A stretch of DNA of 64,000 nt from an uncultured Clostridia bacterium (GCA_944388075.1 CALXHI010000018.1:1-64000); one strand, 5' to 3'; shown: positions 8,618-17,101, counted from the stretch's first letter. Numbers and translations: made by a program. Notes: generated by a model not told the origin, from the sequence alone.

Positions 8618-9024
8618 ACTGTTCCCTCCGTCCCTATCATGGCAATCACGTCTACTTCAACCAATGCCCCCTTCGGCAATGCCGCAACCGCAACACAGCT
8701 GCGTGCCGGTGCAGAGGTGATGTATTTGGCGTACACCGCATTGAATGCGGCAAATTCCTCCATACGCTGCAAATAGCAAGTCGTCTTGACCACACATTCA
8801 AAGCCGATGCCGGCTGCCGCCAAAACCGCAGACAAATTCTGCATGACCTGCTCGGTCTGCTCCTCGACGGTATCGCCCACCATCCTGCCGGTATTCGGGT
8901 TAAGCGGAATCTGACCCGAGGTAAACAGCAGTCCGCCGACCTGAATCGCCTGCGAATACGGACCGATGGCTTGTGGGGCATTCGGGGTTGCGATGGCATT
9001 GATCTTCGGGCATTTTTCGTTCAT
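8614..9024 (-). CDS. ridA: RidA-family reactive enamine/imine deaminase
   Basis: RidA hydrolyses reactive enamines and imines such as 2-aminoacrylate formed by PLP enzymes, protecting among others the branched-chain transaminase. The 136-residue protein has the family signature: AIGPYSQAIQVGGLLFTSGQ near residue 20, the catalytic-site arginine in APARSCVAVAALPKGALVEV (around residue 105) and the final EVDVIAMIG. It sits between ilvN and leuA with four-base overlaps on both sides, so it is an integral operon member. This placement suggests it guards the pathway itself, although no deaminase or transaminase gene is in the operon. Confidence 0.93.
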   Translation of the reverse strand: MNEKCPKINAIATPNAPQAIGPYSQAIQVGGLLFTSGQIPLNPNTGRMVGDTVEEQTEQVMQNLSAVLAAAGIGFECVVKTTCYLQRMEEFAAFNAVYAKYITSAPARSCVAVAALPKGALVEVDVIAMIGTEGTV

Positions 9025-9560
9025 GTAGCATCCTCCTCTGCGTCCTCGATTTCAAGCTCCGATACCTGCGGCTGTTCGAGCATCTGCCGTCCACGCTCCA
9101 GTGCGACCACACCGGTACGGCAAAGCTCAATGATACCCAGCGGCCGCATAATTTCCAGAAATGCCTCAATTTTCGACGGATCACCCGTCACCTCAATGGT
9201 CAACGCATCGGTGCTGTAATCGACGATCTTCGCACGATAAATTTCCGATGCCGCCATGATTTCGGTACGAGTTTCCGGCGTGTGACGAATCTTGACGAGC
9301 ATCAGCTCCCGCTCGACCGACTGCCCGTTGTCGAGCAGCTTCACTCGTTTGACATTGTGCAGCTTTTTCAGCTGTTGAATGAGCTGCTCTCTGGCATAGT
9401 CATCGCCGTTGAGTGTAATCGTAATGCGAGAATAGTTCGGGTCATCGGTTTCCCCTACGGTCAACGAATCAATGTTGAACCCCTTACGCATGAACAATCC
9501 CGAAACTCTCGCCAATACGCCGTATTTGTTTTCTACATATACTGCTATCACGGAACGCAT
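9021..9560 (-). CDS. ilvN: Acetolactate synthase, regulatory small subunit
   Basis: IlvN binds the catalytic IlvB and confers valine feedback inhibition. The protein begins RSVIAVYVENKYGVLARVSG, an ACT domain (residues 1-75) with the valine-binding FNIDSLTVGETDDP, followed by a C-terminal ALS_ss domain with AKIVDYSTDALTIEVTGDPS. At 179 residues the length is typical. I picked the ATG at 9560 because AGGAG lies seven bases upstream; a TTG seven codons earlier would overlap ilvB and lacks a site. Its stop overlaps ridA by four bases. Confidence 0.95.
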   Translation of the reverse strand: MRSVIAVYVENKYGVLARVSGLFMRKGFNIDSLTVGETDDPNYSRITITLNGDDYAREQLIQQLKKLHNVKRVKLLDNGQSVERELMLVKIRHTPETRTEIMAASEIYRAKIVDYSTDALTIEVTGDPSKIEAFLEIMRPLGIIELCRTGVVALERGRQMLEQPQVSELEIEDAEEDAT

Positions 9561-9573
9561 ATCGCTTCTCCTA

Positions 9574-11271
9574 TCAACCAATCGTTGTAATCAGATGATC
9601 CATCGAGCCGCCCGGCGGCAGCATCGGCAGTACCAGTGCATTTGGGTCAATCTGCGTATCAATCAGAAACGGCATATCCGATGCCATTGCCTCTCTGAAC
9701 AGTGCCTGAAATGCCTCGACCGTATCCGCACGACCAGCTCTTGCTCCGAATGCCTCTGCCAGCTTGACAAAATCCGTCCGGCGCTGCAGCTCGGTACAGG
9801 CATAGCGATGTTCATAGAACAGCGTCTGCATCTGCCGCACTAAGCCGAGTACGCCATTATTCATCAGGACAATGACCATCGGAATGTGATAAGTGACGGC
9901 GGTTGCCAGTTCATTGAGGTTCATGCCAAAGCTGCCGTCGCCGGTGATCAGCACGGGCTTGCTGCCGCATGCGATATACGCACCAATCGCTGCACCCATG
10001 CCATACCCCATCGTACCCAAACCGCCGCTTGTCGCCAACCGTCTGGGGCGTTCCAGCTTGATATACTGCGCCGTCCACATCTGATGCTGCCCAACATCGG
10101 TCACGATCATCGTGTCATCATCCTTTTCGGCATTGATGATATCGAATAGCTTTTTTGGAGTCAGCGTATCGCCGGCAAGCTGCTCCTGCTGTTCCATAAT
10201 CGCACGCCCCTGCTTGCGAAACGAGAGAATTTTCTTTTGCCATGTGGGATGGCACTGCGGTTCACATTTCGCCAAAATACGGGAAAATGATGACTCGATG
10301 TTCCCGACAAGCCCCACATCTGCCGTGAGGTTTTTGTTGATTTCGGAGATATCGGTATCGAGGTGAATGACGCTTGCCGTATGGGGATTCTGTCCCGGTT
10401 CACCGACCGCACGGTCACTGAATCGTACACCGACTGCCAGAATTACATCCGCTTCCCGATACGCCCGAGAAGCGGCATATTTCCCGTGCATCCCCTGCAT
10501 CCCCAAAAACCGATCATACGAATGCGGAAAAGCCGATAATCCCATCAGCGTACAGCCGATATAGGCATCAATGGTTTCCGCCATCTGAATGATATCATCT
10601 GTGATACCTGCACTGACCGCACCGCCGCCGATATAGAGATACGGCCGCTTGGCATTCCGCAACAGCTCCGCTGCTCGTTCGATATCGCTGCCCGGTGCGA
10701 TGCGTTCGCCCAAACGTTTGACCACACCTTTTGGCGTAAACAGGCACAAGGCCTGCTGCACATCCTTCGGAATATCGATCAGCACCGGTCCGGGGCGACC
10801 GGATTTCGCAATCTGGAACGCCTCTCGAATGCAGTCCGCCAAATCCCGCACATCGGTGACGAAATAGTTGTGCTTGGTAATCGGCATGGTAATGCCGGTG
10901 ATATTGACCTCCTGAAAGCTGTCTCTGCCAACCAGTGATGTCGCCACATTGCCCGTAATCGCAACCATCGGAATGGAATCAAGCATCGCTGTTGCAATGC
11001 CGGTTACGAGATTGGTCGCACCTGGTCCGGATGTTGCAATCACCACGCCGACCTTACCGGTTGCTCGGGCATAGCCGTCTGCCGCATGGGCTGCGCCCTG
11101 TTCATGGGCGGTTAGGATATGGCGAATGCGTCCCTCCGCCTGATATAACGCATCATAAATATGCAGCACCTGTCCGCCCGGATAACCGAAAATATCCGTC
11201 ACGCCCTGCTCGATCAAAGTCTCAATCAAAATCTCCGAGCCGTTTTTTTGGATTGGCTGCTGTGCTTTCAT
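9574..11271 (-). CDS. ilvB: Acetolactate synthase, catalytic large subunit
   Basis: IlvB is the TPP- and FAD-dependent enzyme that condenses pyruvate to acetolactate (or acetohydroxybutyrate). The 565-residue protein shows DIFGYPGGQVLHIYDALYQ, the catalytic Glu in LTAHEQGAAHAADGYARA (residue about 58), the ATSGPGATNLVTGIATA loop and the TPP/Mg site GDGSFGMNLNELATA with IVLMNN. It is the first structural gene after the T-box leader, with AGGGAGCG before the ATG. ilvC, ilvD and ilvE are not in the window, so the remaining common steps must be encoded elsewhere. Confidence 0.97.
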   Translation of the reverse strand: MKAQQPIQKNGSEILIETLIEQGVTDIFGYPGGQVLHIYDALYQAEGRIRHILTAHEQGAAHAADGYARATGKVGVVIATSGPGATNLVTGIATAMLDSIPMVAITGNVATSLVGRDSFQEVNITGITMPITKHNYFVTDVRDLADCIREAFQIAKSGRPGPVLIDIPKDVQQALCLFTPKGVVKRLGERIAPGSDIERAAELLRNAKRPYLYIGGGAVSAGITDDIIQMAETIDAYIGCTLMGLSAFPHSYDRFLGMQGMHGKYAASRAYREADVILAVGVRFSDRAVGEPGQNPHTASVIHLDTDISEINKNLTADVGLVGNIESSFSRILAKCEPQCHPTWQKKILSFRKQGRAIMEQQEQLAGDTLTPKKLFDIINAEKDDDTMIVTDVGQHQMWTAQYIKLERPRRLATSGGLGTMGYGMGAAIGAYIACGSKPVLITGDGSFGMNLNELATAVTYHIPMVIVLMNNGVLGLVRQMQTLFYEHRYACTELQRRTDFVKLAEAFGARAGRADTVEAFQALFREAMASDMPFLIDTQIDPNALVLPMLPPGGSMDHLITTIG

Positions 11272-11300
11272 GACGCTCCCTCCTTTTGCAAGTATAGAAA

Positions 11301-11620
11301 AACGCTCTCATCTCATTGTAATCGAAACCCATTTTCGATTGCAAAGAGACGAAAGCGTTGTACGAACACAGGGGATTCGATACTCATCTTCCGCGGTACC
11401 ACTCTTTTTCATCCGGCTCTAAGCCAAATGCACTCTCGATGCCAACACATCGTTTCTCTGTCACGGGAGAACCCGTCTGCCCTTATTTTCACGCCTCGCG
11501 CAATTTGGGACAGCCGCTCCATGGTGAGTTCAGTGAATGCGTCCGGTATCGTTTCACCAAAGGGATACCTCTCTCTGCAAAAACGCATTTGCCCTACTAT
11601 TCCATTTCACTGCGTTATCT
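11301..11620 (-). promoter_or_regulatory. T-box leader, Leu (CUC) specifier, controlling ilvB-leuB
   Basis: On the minus strand the leader shows a Stem I start (GGAATAGTAGGGC near 11600), the distal AGAGAGGTATCC and TTTGGTGAAACG elements, and the specifier context GAACTCACC with CTC at 11528-11526. The conserved T-box is AGAGTGGTACCGCG (11405-11392). A long terminator hairpin follows (11359-11301), with AACGCT..TCTC pairing with GAGA..AGCGTT and a T-run. TGGT would pair with the 3' end of a tRNA with discriminator A, as in tRNA-Leu. Uncharged tRNA-Leu should favour read-through. I see no strong promoter just upstream. Confidence 0.93.
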
Positions 11621-11664
11621 GTTTTTCGCCATTCGTCAGCACAACTCAACTGACAAAGCAACGG

Positions 11665-11692
11665 CAAAAGGTCTTGATTGCTCAAGACCTTT
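11665..11692 (-). terminator. Terminator after the tRNA-Thr/Tyr pair
   Basis: AAAGGTCTTGA and TCAAGACCTTT form an 11-bp stem with a GCAA tetraloop and a short T-run on the minus strand. It separates the tRNA transcript from the T-box leader. Confidence 0.8.
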
Positions 11693-11716
11693 CAGCACGG
11701 CTTACTTGGCCGTATA

Positions 11717-11802
11717 TGGTGGGAGAGGGTGGATTTGAACCACCGAAGTTAAAGAACAACAGATTTACAGTCTGCCCCCTTTGGCCACTCGGGAACTCTC
11801 CC
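11717..11802 (-). tRNA. tRNA-Tyr (GTA)
   Basis: Read on the minus strand, the acceptor GGGAGAG pairs with CTCTCCC. The anticodon stem-loop CAGACTGTAAATCTG gives GTA, and a long variable arm fits a class II tRNA-Tyr of 86 nt. The T-arm GGTGGTTCAAATCCACC is canonical. CCA is encoded. Confidence 0.97.
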
Positions 11803-11816
11803 CTATGCAATTGTGA

Positions 11817-11889
11817 AGCTGGTGGACGGACTCGAACCCCCGACCTGCTGATTACAAATCAGCTGCTCTACCAACTGAGCTACACCAGC
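11817..11889 (-). tRNA. tRNA-Thr (TGT)
   Basis: Acceptor GCTGGTG pairs with CACCAGC. The anticodon arm CTGATTTGTAATCAG gives TGT, and the T-loop GGTTCGAGTCC is canonical. The 73-nt gene has no encoded CCA, unlike the Tyr gene 14 bp downstream in the same transcript. Confidence 0.97.
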
Positions 11890-11935
11890 ATATCGCTGCT
11901 CAACTGTGTTTCACAGCTCCGTAACCGACTTGTTT

Positions 11936-11964
11936 ATTATACCACAAGTCCGAACACTTGTCAA
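11936..11964 (-). promoter_or_regulatory. Consensus sigma-A promoter for the tRNA pair
   Basis: TTGACA (11964-11959) and TATAAT (11941-11936) on the minus strand are 17 bp apart, with TGTGG directly before the -10. The first tRNA nucleotide is about 47 bp downstream. This is one of the best promoters in the window. Confidence 0.88.
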
Positions 11965-12036
11965 GGTGTTTTTCGATTTTTTCTCGAATTTGGCATTTTG
12001 CACAAAAATACGGCGCACTTTTAGATACACAAACCA

Positions 12037-12062
12037 AAACCGAAGCCATCCGACTTCGGTTT
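12037..12062. terminator. Intrinsic terminator after the dockerin gene
   Basis: AAACCGAAG (12037-12045) pairs with CTTCGGTTT (12054-12062) around an 8-nt loop. On the minus strand the stem is followed by TTGG and TTTG, and it lies 15 bp beyond the dockerin stop. Confidence 0.7.
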
Positions 12063-12077
12063 GATTTGCATATGTAG

Positions 12078-12959
12078 TTATGCGCCTGCCATCAGCGTAT
12101 CCCAATCCATAGTTTGCTGCATAACCGTGTTATAAACATAGTAACGCAAGATCAGATTGGCATCCTGCAGTTCTGCTTGACCGTTCAAATCCGCATCGGC
12201 TGCCAATACGCCCGTATGCGGATATGCCACGTTCATGGCTGCATAGCAGGCATCCTCGCTCTGACCCATCATATTGGCGGTATAATAGCGCAATGCCGCC
12301 ACGGCATCGTCGCTTGTGATGCCGCCATCGCTGTTGACATCCCCTCGCACGGCATCCGGTTCAACGGTAATCACCAAATCCTGCAAGGTCACCGCGACAT
12401 CGGCATCTCCGTTGTTGCAGTAAAAATAAAACTCCTTCTGCCCGACTGAATTGACCGCATAGTCATCCCGAATATAAATGCGATACGTGCCCACCGGCGT
12501 ATTCTGCGGAATGCGCACATCAAATGCGGTCAGCGGCGCATCGGGATTCGCTACAACACCAACTGTTGGTATGCCATCCGCATCACTCGGCCCATTCCAC
12601 AGCATCACATTGGTCAAACCTGCCAATGCCGATGAAGTCGATGTCACCACCTGCGTATAGGAACTGAATACACCTTGTGCCGCAAAGAAATTCGGCTCGG
12701 CAAAGTCGCCATTTTCCACCACAATCGGCCCGTCACTCATCAGCACCGTGCGCATATTGGTCATCGCTGTGTAATTGTCAAGGTAAATGCCACCCGACAA
12801 CACAATATCGCCATTCGCCAAATCACTTGCAAATACATAATTTTTCTCTGCATGCACACGAACCGTAAAGGCATCTGCCGCTTTTGCAGAGCCGTGCATT
12901 GCAAGCATTGGCGTACAGAAAACAGCTGCCGCTAAAGCCGTAATACGATGAAATTTCAT
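12078..12959 (-). CDS. Secreted dockerin-containing protein with an N-terminal beta-sandwich module
   Basis: The 293-residue protein has a signal peptide (KFHRITALAAAVFCTPMLA then GSAKA). Residues 30-205 form a predicted beta module containing FDVRIPQNTPVGTYRIYIRD, reminiscent of cohesin or Ig-like folds but not firmly assignable. Residues 208-290 are a type I-like dockerin with two calcium-binding F-hand repeats, GDVNSDGGITSDDAVAALRY and ADADLNGQAELQDANLILRY. Dockerins anchor proteins to cohesin-bearing scaffoldins of the cellulosome. No catalytic motif is visible, so this may be a structural or binding component. I chose the ATG at 12959 because AAAAGGAGA lies upstream; a longer frame runs back into metG. 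Confidence 0.88.
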   Translation of the reverse strand: MKFHRITALAAAVFCTPMLAMHGSAKAADAFTVRVHAEKNYVFASDLANGDIVLSGGIYLDNYTAMTNMRTVLMSDGPIVVENGDFAEPNFFAAQGVFSSYTQVVTSTSSALAGLTNVMLWNGPSDADGIPTVGVVANPDAPLTAFDVRIPQNTPVGTYRIYIRDDYAVNSVGQKEFYFYCNNGDADVAVTLQDLVITVEPDAVRGDVNSDGGITSDDAVAALRYYTANMMGQSEDACYAAMNVAYPHTGVLAADADLNGQAELQDANLILRYYVYNTVMQQTMDWDTLMAGA

Positions 12960-13093
12960 ATCGGATTCTCCTTTTTCATAGGATACATGAGAACAATTGC
13001 CAAAGGAGGATTCCCATGCAATCCGGTTTCTCACGCCGTTTGGTTTTTCATTACGGCACACAGCCGCTCGATCAAATTTTACGCTATACCGCC

Positions 13094-15073
13094 TCAGTGA
13101 ATCCGGCTGCCGGCAGGAATGGCATCGTCCATGAACAGCACCTTGCAGCTGCCATCGGACAAATCGGCGGCACAAATCATGCCGCAGCTCTCCACACCAC
13201 AGAGCTTCACGGGCTTGAGATTGGCCACCAGCAAGACTTTCTTGCCGACCAAATCTTCGGGCGCATACCACTTAGCGATGCCGGAAACAACCTGCCGCCG
13301 GGCAACGCCATCGAACAGCTGTAAGCAGAGCAGCTTGCTCGACTTCTTGACCTTTTCGCAGGACAGTACCTCTGCCACACGCAAATCCGACTGTGCAAAG
13401 GTATCAATGGTAATTTCCTCAGCAAACGGCTCGAGTTCGGGCGTCTGTTCCGCAACTGCAGCCGCCTGTGCAGCTGCTTCCTGCATGGCTTGCAGCTCGG
13501 CAATCATCTGCTGTGCATTGATGCGCACGAACAACGGCTTTGCTTCGCCGACCGGTTCGCCGTATGCAACACCGCCGAATACACCATAGCCTGCAAATTC
13601 GGATTCTGCGTCAACGCCCTGCTCCGGCACATGCTTGAGAATCTCCACTGCCGCTGTCGGCATAAAGGGCTTGAGCAGACCGCCAATGCAGCGAATGCCG
13701 CAGAGCAGCGAATACAGCACCTTCGCAAGCCTCGGCTTGCTTTCCGGTTTTTTTGCAAGCGTCCAAGGTGTAGTCTCATCGATATACTTGTTGCAGCGGC
13801 GTGCCAGATCCATGACCGCATTGACCGCATCGCTGACATGGAACGCATCGAGCAATTCGGCAACCTTCGGTGCGGTTGCCTCTGCGACTGCCTGCAAATC
13901 GGTATCGCAGTCCTCAGCGGGTGCTGCCGCAATCAAATCGGCTGCCGGAACCTTGCCCTCAAAATTCTGGTTGATCATCGCAACGGTACGGTTGACAAGA
14001 TTGCCCAGTGTGTTCGCCAAATCGGAATTGAACCGCTCAATCATCGTTTCATAGGTGATCGAACCATCCGATGCAAACGGCATCTCGGACAGCAGATAGT
14101 AGCGCACGGCATCGACACCGAAGCGCGCAACCAACTCATCGGCATAGATCACGTTGCCACGGGATTTGCTCATCTTGTCCTCACCGAACAGCATCCACGG
14201 ATGACCGAAAATGCGCTTGGGCAACGGCTGACCGAGCATTTTCAGCATGATGATCCAATAAATGCTGTGGAAGCGCACGATGTCCTTACCGATGATATGC
14301 ACATCGGCAGGCCAATATTTCCGATAGAGTTCCCCATGATTGCCTGCCACATCGTAGCCCAAAGCGGTGATGTAGTTCGAGAGCGCATCAATCCAAATAT
14401 AAATCACATGCTTCGGATCAAACGGTACCGGAATGCCCCACTTCACCGTGGTACGGGATACGCAGAGATCCTGCAAGCCGGGTTTGATAAAGTTGTTGAG
14501 CATTTCCTTTTTGCGGCTATCCGGATAGATAAAGTCCGGGTGGGTTTCGATGTATTCCTCAAGCCAATCCTGATATTTCGAGAGGCGCAGGAAATATGCT
14601 TCTTCTTTGGCATCACGGACTTCTCTGCCGCAGTCGGGGCATTTGCCGTCTGCGAGCTGCGAATCCGTCCAGAAGCTCTCACAAGGCGTGCAGTACTTGC
14701 CGACATACTCGCCCTTGTAGATATCGCCCTGCTCATACAGACGCTGGAAAATATCCTGCACCGTCTTAGTATGCTCGGCATCGGTGGTGCGGATAAACTT
14801 GTTGTAGGACGTTTGCAGCAGATCGCAAATATCCCGAATTTCACCAGCAATCTTGTCCACATGCGCCTGCGGTGTAATGCCGGCAGCATTGGCAATTTCC
14901 TCGATCTTCTGACCATGCTCATCCGTGCCGGTCAGGAAAAAGACATCATAGCCCTGCATCCGGCGAAAGCGTGCCAGGGCATCAGTCATGACGATTTCAT
15001 AGGTGTTGCCGATATGCGGCTTGCGAGATGTATAGGCAATCGCCGTTGTCAAATAATATGGTTGATGATTCAT
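13094..15073 (-). CDS. metG: Methionyl-tRNA synthetase
   Basis: MetG charges tRNA-Met. The 659-residue class Ia enzyme has the HIGH-type motif in YTSRKPHIGNTYEIVMTDAL (residues 10-29), a knuckle with CTPCESFWTDSQLADGKCPDC that resembles the four-Cys zinc site, and KMSKSRGNVIYADELV near residue 300. A C-terminal tRNA-binding EMAP-II/Trbp111-like domain (residues 550-659) reads FAQSDLRVAEVLSCEKVKKS and VSGIAKWYAPEDLVGKKVLL. TAGGAGGAAT precedes the ATG. A good promoter lies about 80 bp upstream, and the dockerin gene follows after 134 bp. Confidence 0.97.
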   Translation of the reverse strand: MNHQPYYLTTAIAYTSRKPHIGNTYEIVMTDALARFRRMQGYDVFFLTGTDEHGQKIEEIANAAGITPQAHVDKIAGEIRDICDLLQTSYNKFIRTTDAEHTKTVQDIFQRLYEQGDIYKGEYVGKYCTPCESFWTDSQLADGKCPDCGREVRDAKEEAYFLRLSKYQDWLEEYIETHPDFIYPDSRKKEMLNNFIKPGLQDLCVSRTTVKWGIPVPFDPKHVIYIWIDALSNYITALGYDVAGNHGELYRKYWPADVHIIGKDIVRFHSIYWIIMLKMLGQPLPKRIFGHPWMLFGEDKMSKSRGNVIYADELVARFGVDAVRYYLLSEMPFASDGSITYETMIERFNSDLANTLGNLVNRTVAMINQNFEGKVPAADLIAAAPAEDCDTDLQAVAEATAPKVAELLDAFHVSDAVNAVMDLARRCNKYIDETTPWTLAKKPESKPRLAKVLYSLLCGIRCIGGLLKPFMPTAAVEILKHVPEQGVDAESEFAGYGVFGGVAYGEPVGEAKPLFVRINAQQMIAELQAMQEAAAQAAAVAEQTPELEPFAEEITIDTFAQSDLRVAEVLSCEKVKKSSKLLCLQLFDGVARRQVVSGIAKWYAPEDLVGKKVLLVANLKPVKLCGVESCGMICAADLSDGSCKVLFMDDAIPAGSRIH

Positions 15074-15148
15074 AGGGTATTCCTCCTAATGTTTCTGAAG
15101 CTCGGCACGCATTCCGGCAGAATACGCTGCCGTATCGGGTTTTGTTCT

Positions 15149-15177
15149 ATTATATCACAGTTTTTCCCGTTTGTCAC
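15149..15177 (-). promoter_or_regulatory. Sigma-A promoter for metG
   Basis: GTGACA (15177-15172) and TATAAT (15154-15149) are 17 bp apart on the minus strand, with TGTGA before the -10, giving an extended -10 TGATATAAT. Confidence 0.75.
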
Positions 15178-15195
15178 GTTCTTTTTGCGGCAGGA

Positions 15196-15651
15196 TTATT
15201 CTGCCTCCTCTTCATCATTTGCCATCTGCCGGAGCAGATCACGAATTTCAGTCAACAGCACTTCTTCCTTTGAGGGCTTCGGCGGTGCCGGCTTGGCTTC
15301 CTGCTTACGCTTGAACGAATTGATGAACTTCACGACGATGAACATACAGACCGCCGTCAGCAAAAATGTAATGACTGCTTGGAAAAAGCTGCCGAAGTTA
15401 ATCACCGGATGATTGCCCCACGGCACGGTCCATGCCATCTGATTGAAATTGATACCTGCCAAAACCGTGCCGAGCAGTGGTGTGAAGATATCCTTAACAA
15501 GAGAGTTGACAATCGCCGTAAATGCCCCGCCGATGATCACACCGACTGCCATATCAATGACATTGCCACGGGAGATGAATTCCTTGAATTCCTTTATCAC
15601 ACCCCTGCTCTTGTCTGCTGCCTGTGTCAGCAATTGCTGTTTGTCCTCCAT
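15196..15651 (-). CDS. mscL: Large-conductance mechanosensitive channel MscL
   Basis: MscL is a pentameric membrane channel that opens under hypo-osmotic tension to release solutes. The 151-residue protein shows the signature KEFKEFISRGNVIDMAVGVI followed by GGAFTAIVNSLVKDIFTPLL (TM1) and a second membrane segment, AVITFLLTAVCMFIVVKF. A charged C-terminal helix with PAPPKPSKEEVLLTEIRDLL completes it, as in the family. I chose ATG 15651 (MEDKQQ) since AAAGGA lies eight bases upstream; MFKMEDK at 15660 overlaps that site. It stands alone between metG and the VanY-type gene. Confidence 0.95.
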   Translation of the reverse strand: MEDKQQLLTQAADKSRGVIKEFKEFISRGNVIDMAVGVIIGGAFTAIVNSLVKDIFTPLLGTVLAGINFNQMAWTVPWGNHPVINFGSFFQAVITFLLTAVCMFIVVKFINSFKRKQEAKPAPPKPSKEEVLLTEIRDLLRQMANDEEEAE

Positions 15652-15714
15652 TTTGAACATCCTTTCCGTTTTGCATTCCGTTACGGTTTCTGTTCGGAGA
15701 AACCCGTCCTTACT

Positions 15715-15742
15715 ATTATACCATATTTTCACCCATTTGCAA
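15715..15742 (-). promoter_or_regulatory. Sigma-A promoter for mscL
   Basis: TTGCAA (15742-15737) and TATAAT (15720-15715) are 16 bp apart on the minus strand, with TGG immediately before the -10. Confidence 0.65.
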
Positions 15743-15927
15743 CCCATCTTCGCATACTTTTTTCAAAAAAATATGCGTAGCACATTCCTGCCCATTTGGT
15801 ATGGATACTTGCCCCTGCACACGAAAAATTTGTGCTATATTACAATAGCAGCCGCAAACAGGAACAACTGTTGGTAAGAATTGCCGAAATAACAGCCGAA
15901 ATCTTTTCTTTTTGGCATATTCTGTGG

Positions 15928-15933
15928 TATAAT
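15928..15933 (+). promoter_or_regulatory. Extended -10 promoter for the VanY-type gene
   Basis: TGTGGTATAAT ends at 15933, an extended -10 (TGn TATAAT). No good -35 sits 17 bp upstream, so the TG motif may compensate. Confidence 0.6.
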
Positions 15934-16027
15934 GGATATGCTACTGCTATTGTAACAGCACTTTTGTATCAATCCAAACGACTGTGAAAGGAGCGTGCGG
16001 TCGCATTCGTACCGCATCAAAACCACT

Positions 16028-17101
16028 ATGGCAGATTACCGATCAACCGGAAAAGAATTGCGCAAATCCCCAAAGGGCATGATTGCCATCTCTATTTGCG
16101 CTGTATTATTACTGGGCGGTGCATACGGCATTGCAAAGGTGCTCAACGGCATCACCCCCGTTTCTACCCCGCAATCCGATGTTTCCAGCGATACCGAGCT
16201 CAGTGTTCCTTCGCTTGAAAGCTCGGAACTCGATGAAGACCGGATCATCTATGGCTATGAGGCTGTGTTTGCCGATGCGGTCTATACAGGTGATTTGGTG
16301 TTGGTCAACCGTGAGGTTGCAACCGAAGATAAAGAGAGCGGTCTGGTCAGCATTTATGAACACAAAAACGACCATTATAAAGTCAAGGACATGAATGTCA
16401 TGCTGCTGGAAAGTTGCATGGAACCGCTGAATCGTATGATGGACGATTTCTATGCCGCCACCGGCATTGACGCCATTCATGTGCTGACGGGCTATCGCAC
16501 CAAGGCATACCAGAACGAGCTGTATCAAGATAACCTCGACAATACCGAGACGCTCAACACCCCAAGCGAAACCGCCAAAGCCGGTCACAGCGAGCACGAA
16601 ACCGGACTTGCCATCGATATCAACATCTACGAAAACGGTGCTGTTTCGACCTTTGACGGTACAGGCGACTATGCTTGGCTTGTCGAGCACTGCACCGACT
16701 ACGGATTCCTGCAACGCTATCCCGAGGACAAGGTCGATATCACGCAATTTGCGGCAGAACCTTGGCATTTCCGCTATGTCGGTGTCCCCCATGCGGAATA
16801 CATGACCGAACAAAATCTCGTGCTGGAAGAATATCTCGAGCTGCTCCGGAAATACACCTATGCGGACGATCATCTCGAGATCACCACAAAGGACAAGCAG
16901 TGCTACGAGGTTTACTATGTGCCGTTCGACACCTCAGTGACGACCGGTACACAGCAAGTTCCCGTACCCACCGATTTGGACTACACGCTGTCCGGCAATA
17001 ACACCGACGGCTTTATCGTCACCGTGCATATCGGCACGGCAGAGGACAATGCCGCCGATTCGCAAATATCAAACAGTTCCGTGGCAGAACCCACGCCCTG
17101 A
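16028..17101 (+). CDS. VanY-type (M15B) D-alanyl-D-alanine carboxypeptidase, membrane anchored
   Basis: This family trims the terminal D-Ala of peptidoglycan stem peptides at the outer face of the membrane. A single N-terminal membrane segment (MIAISICAVLLLGGAYGIAK) is followed by an acidic spacer and the peptidase domain. VLTGYRTKAYQNELY, GHSEHETGLAIDINIY (zinc-binding His and Asp) and FAAEPWHFRYVG (catalytic Glu and second zinc His) are all present. A C-terminal beta extension of about 90 residues is unassigned. The start is uncertain: GTG at 15995 has AAAGGAG only one base upstream, while ATG 16028 lies past a small hairpin (GCGGT..ACCGC). No van regulators are nearby, so it is probably housekeeping. 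Confidence 0.88.
   Translation: MADYRSTGKELRKSPKGMIAISICAVLLLGGAYGIAKVLNGITPVSTPQSDVSSDTELSVPSLESSELDEDRIIYGYEAVFADAVYTGDLVLVNREVATEDKESGLVSIYEHKNDHYKVKDMNVMLLESCMEPLNRMMDDFYAATGIDAIHVLTGYRTKAYQNELYQDNLDNTETLNTPSETAKAGHSEHETGLAIDINIYENGAVSTFDGTGDYAWLVEHCTDYGFLQRYPEDKVDITQFAAEPWHFRYVGVPHAEYMTEQNLVLEEYLELLRKYTYADDHLEITTKDKQCYEVYYVPFDTSVTTGTQQVPVPTDLDYTLSGNNTDGFIVTVHIGTAEDNAADSQISNSSVAEPTP

Noticed and set aside
13490..15412. A 640-codon plus-strand open frame across metG
   Set aside because: It runs opposite to metG, lacks a ribosome site and reads as low-information shadow protein; the metG motifs (KMSKS, zinc knuckle, Trbp111 domain) are unambiguous.
15995..17101. Vancomycin-resistance vanY cluster
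   Set aside because: The peptidase is VanY-type, but no vanRS, vanH, ligase or vanX gene is nearby, so a housekeeping carboxypeptidase is more likely.
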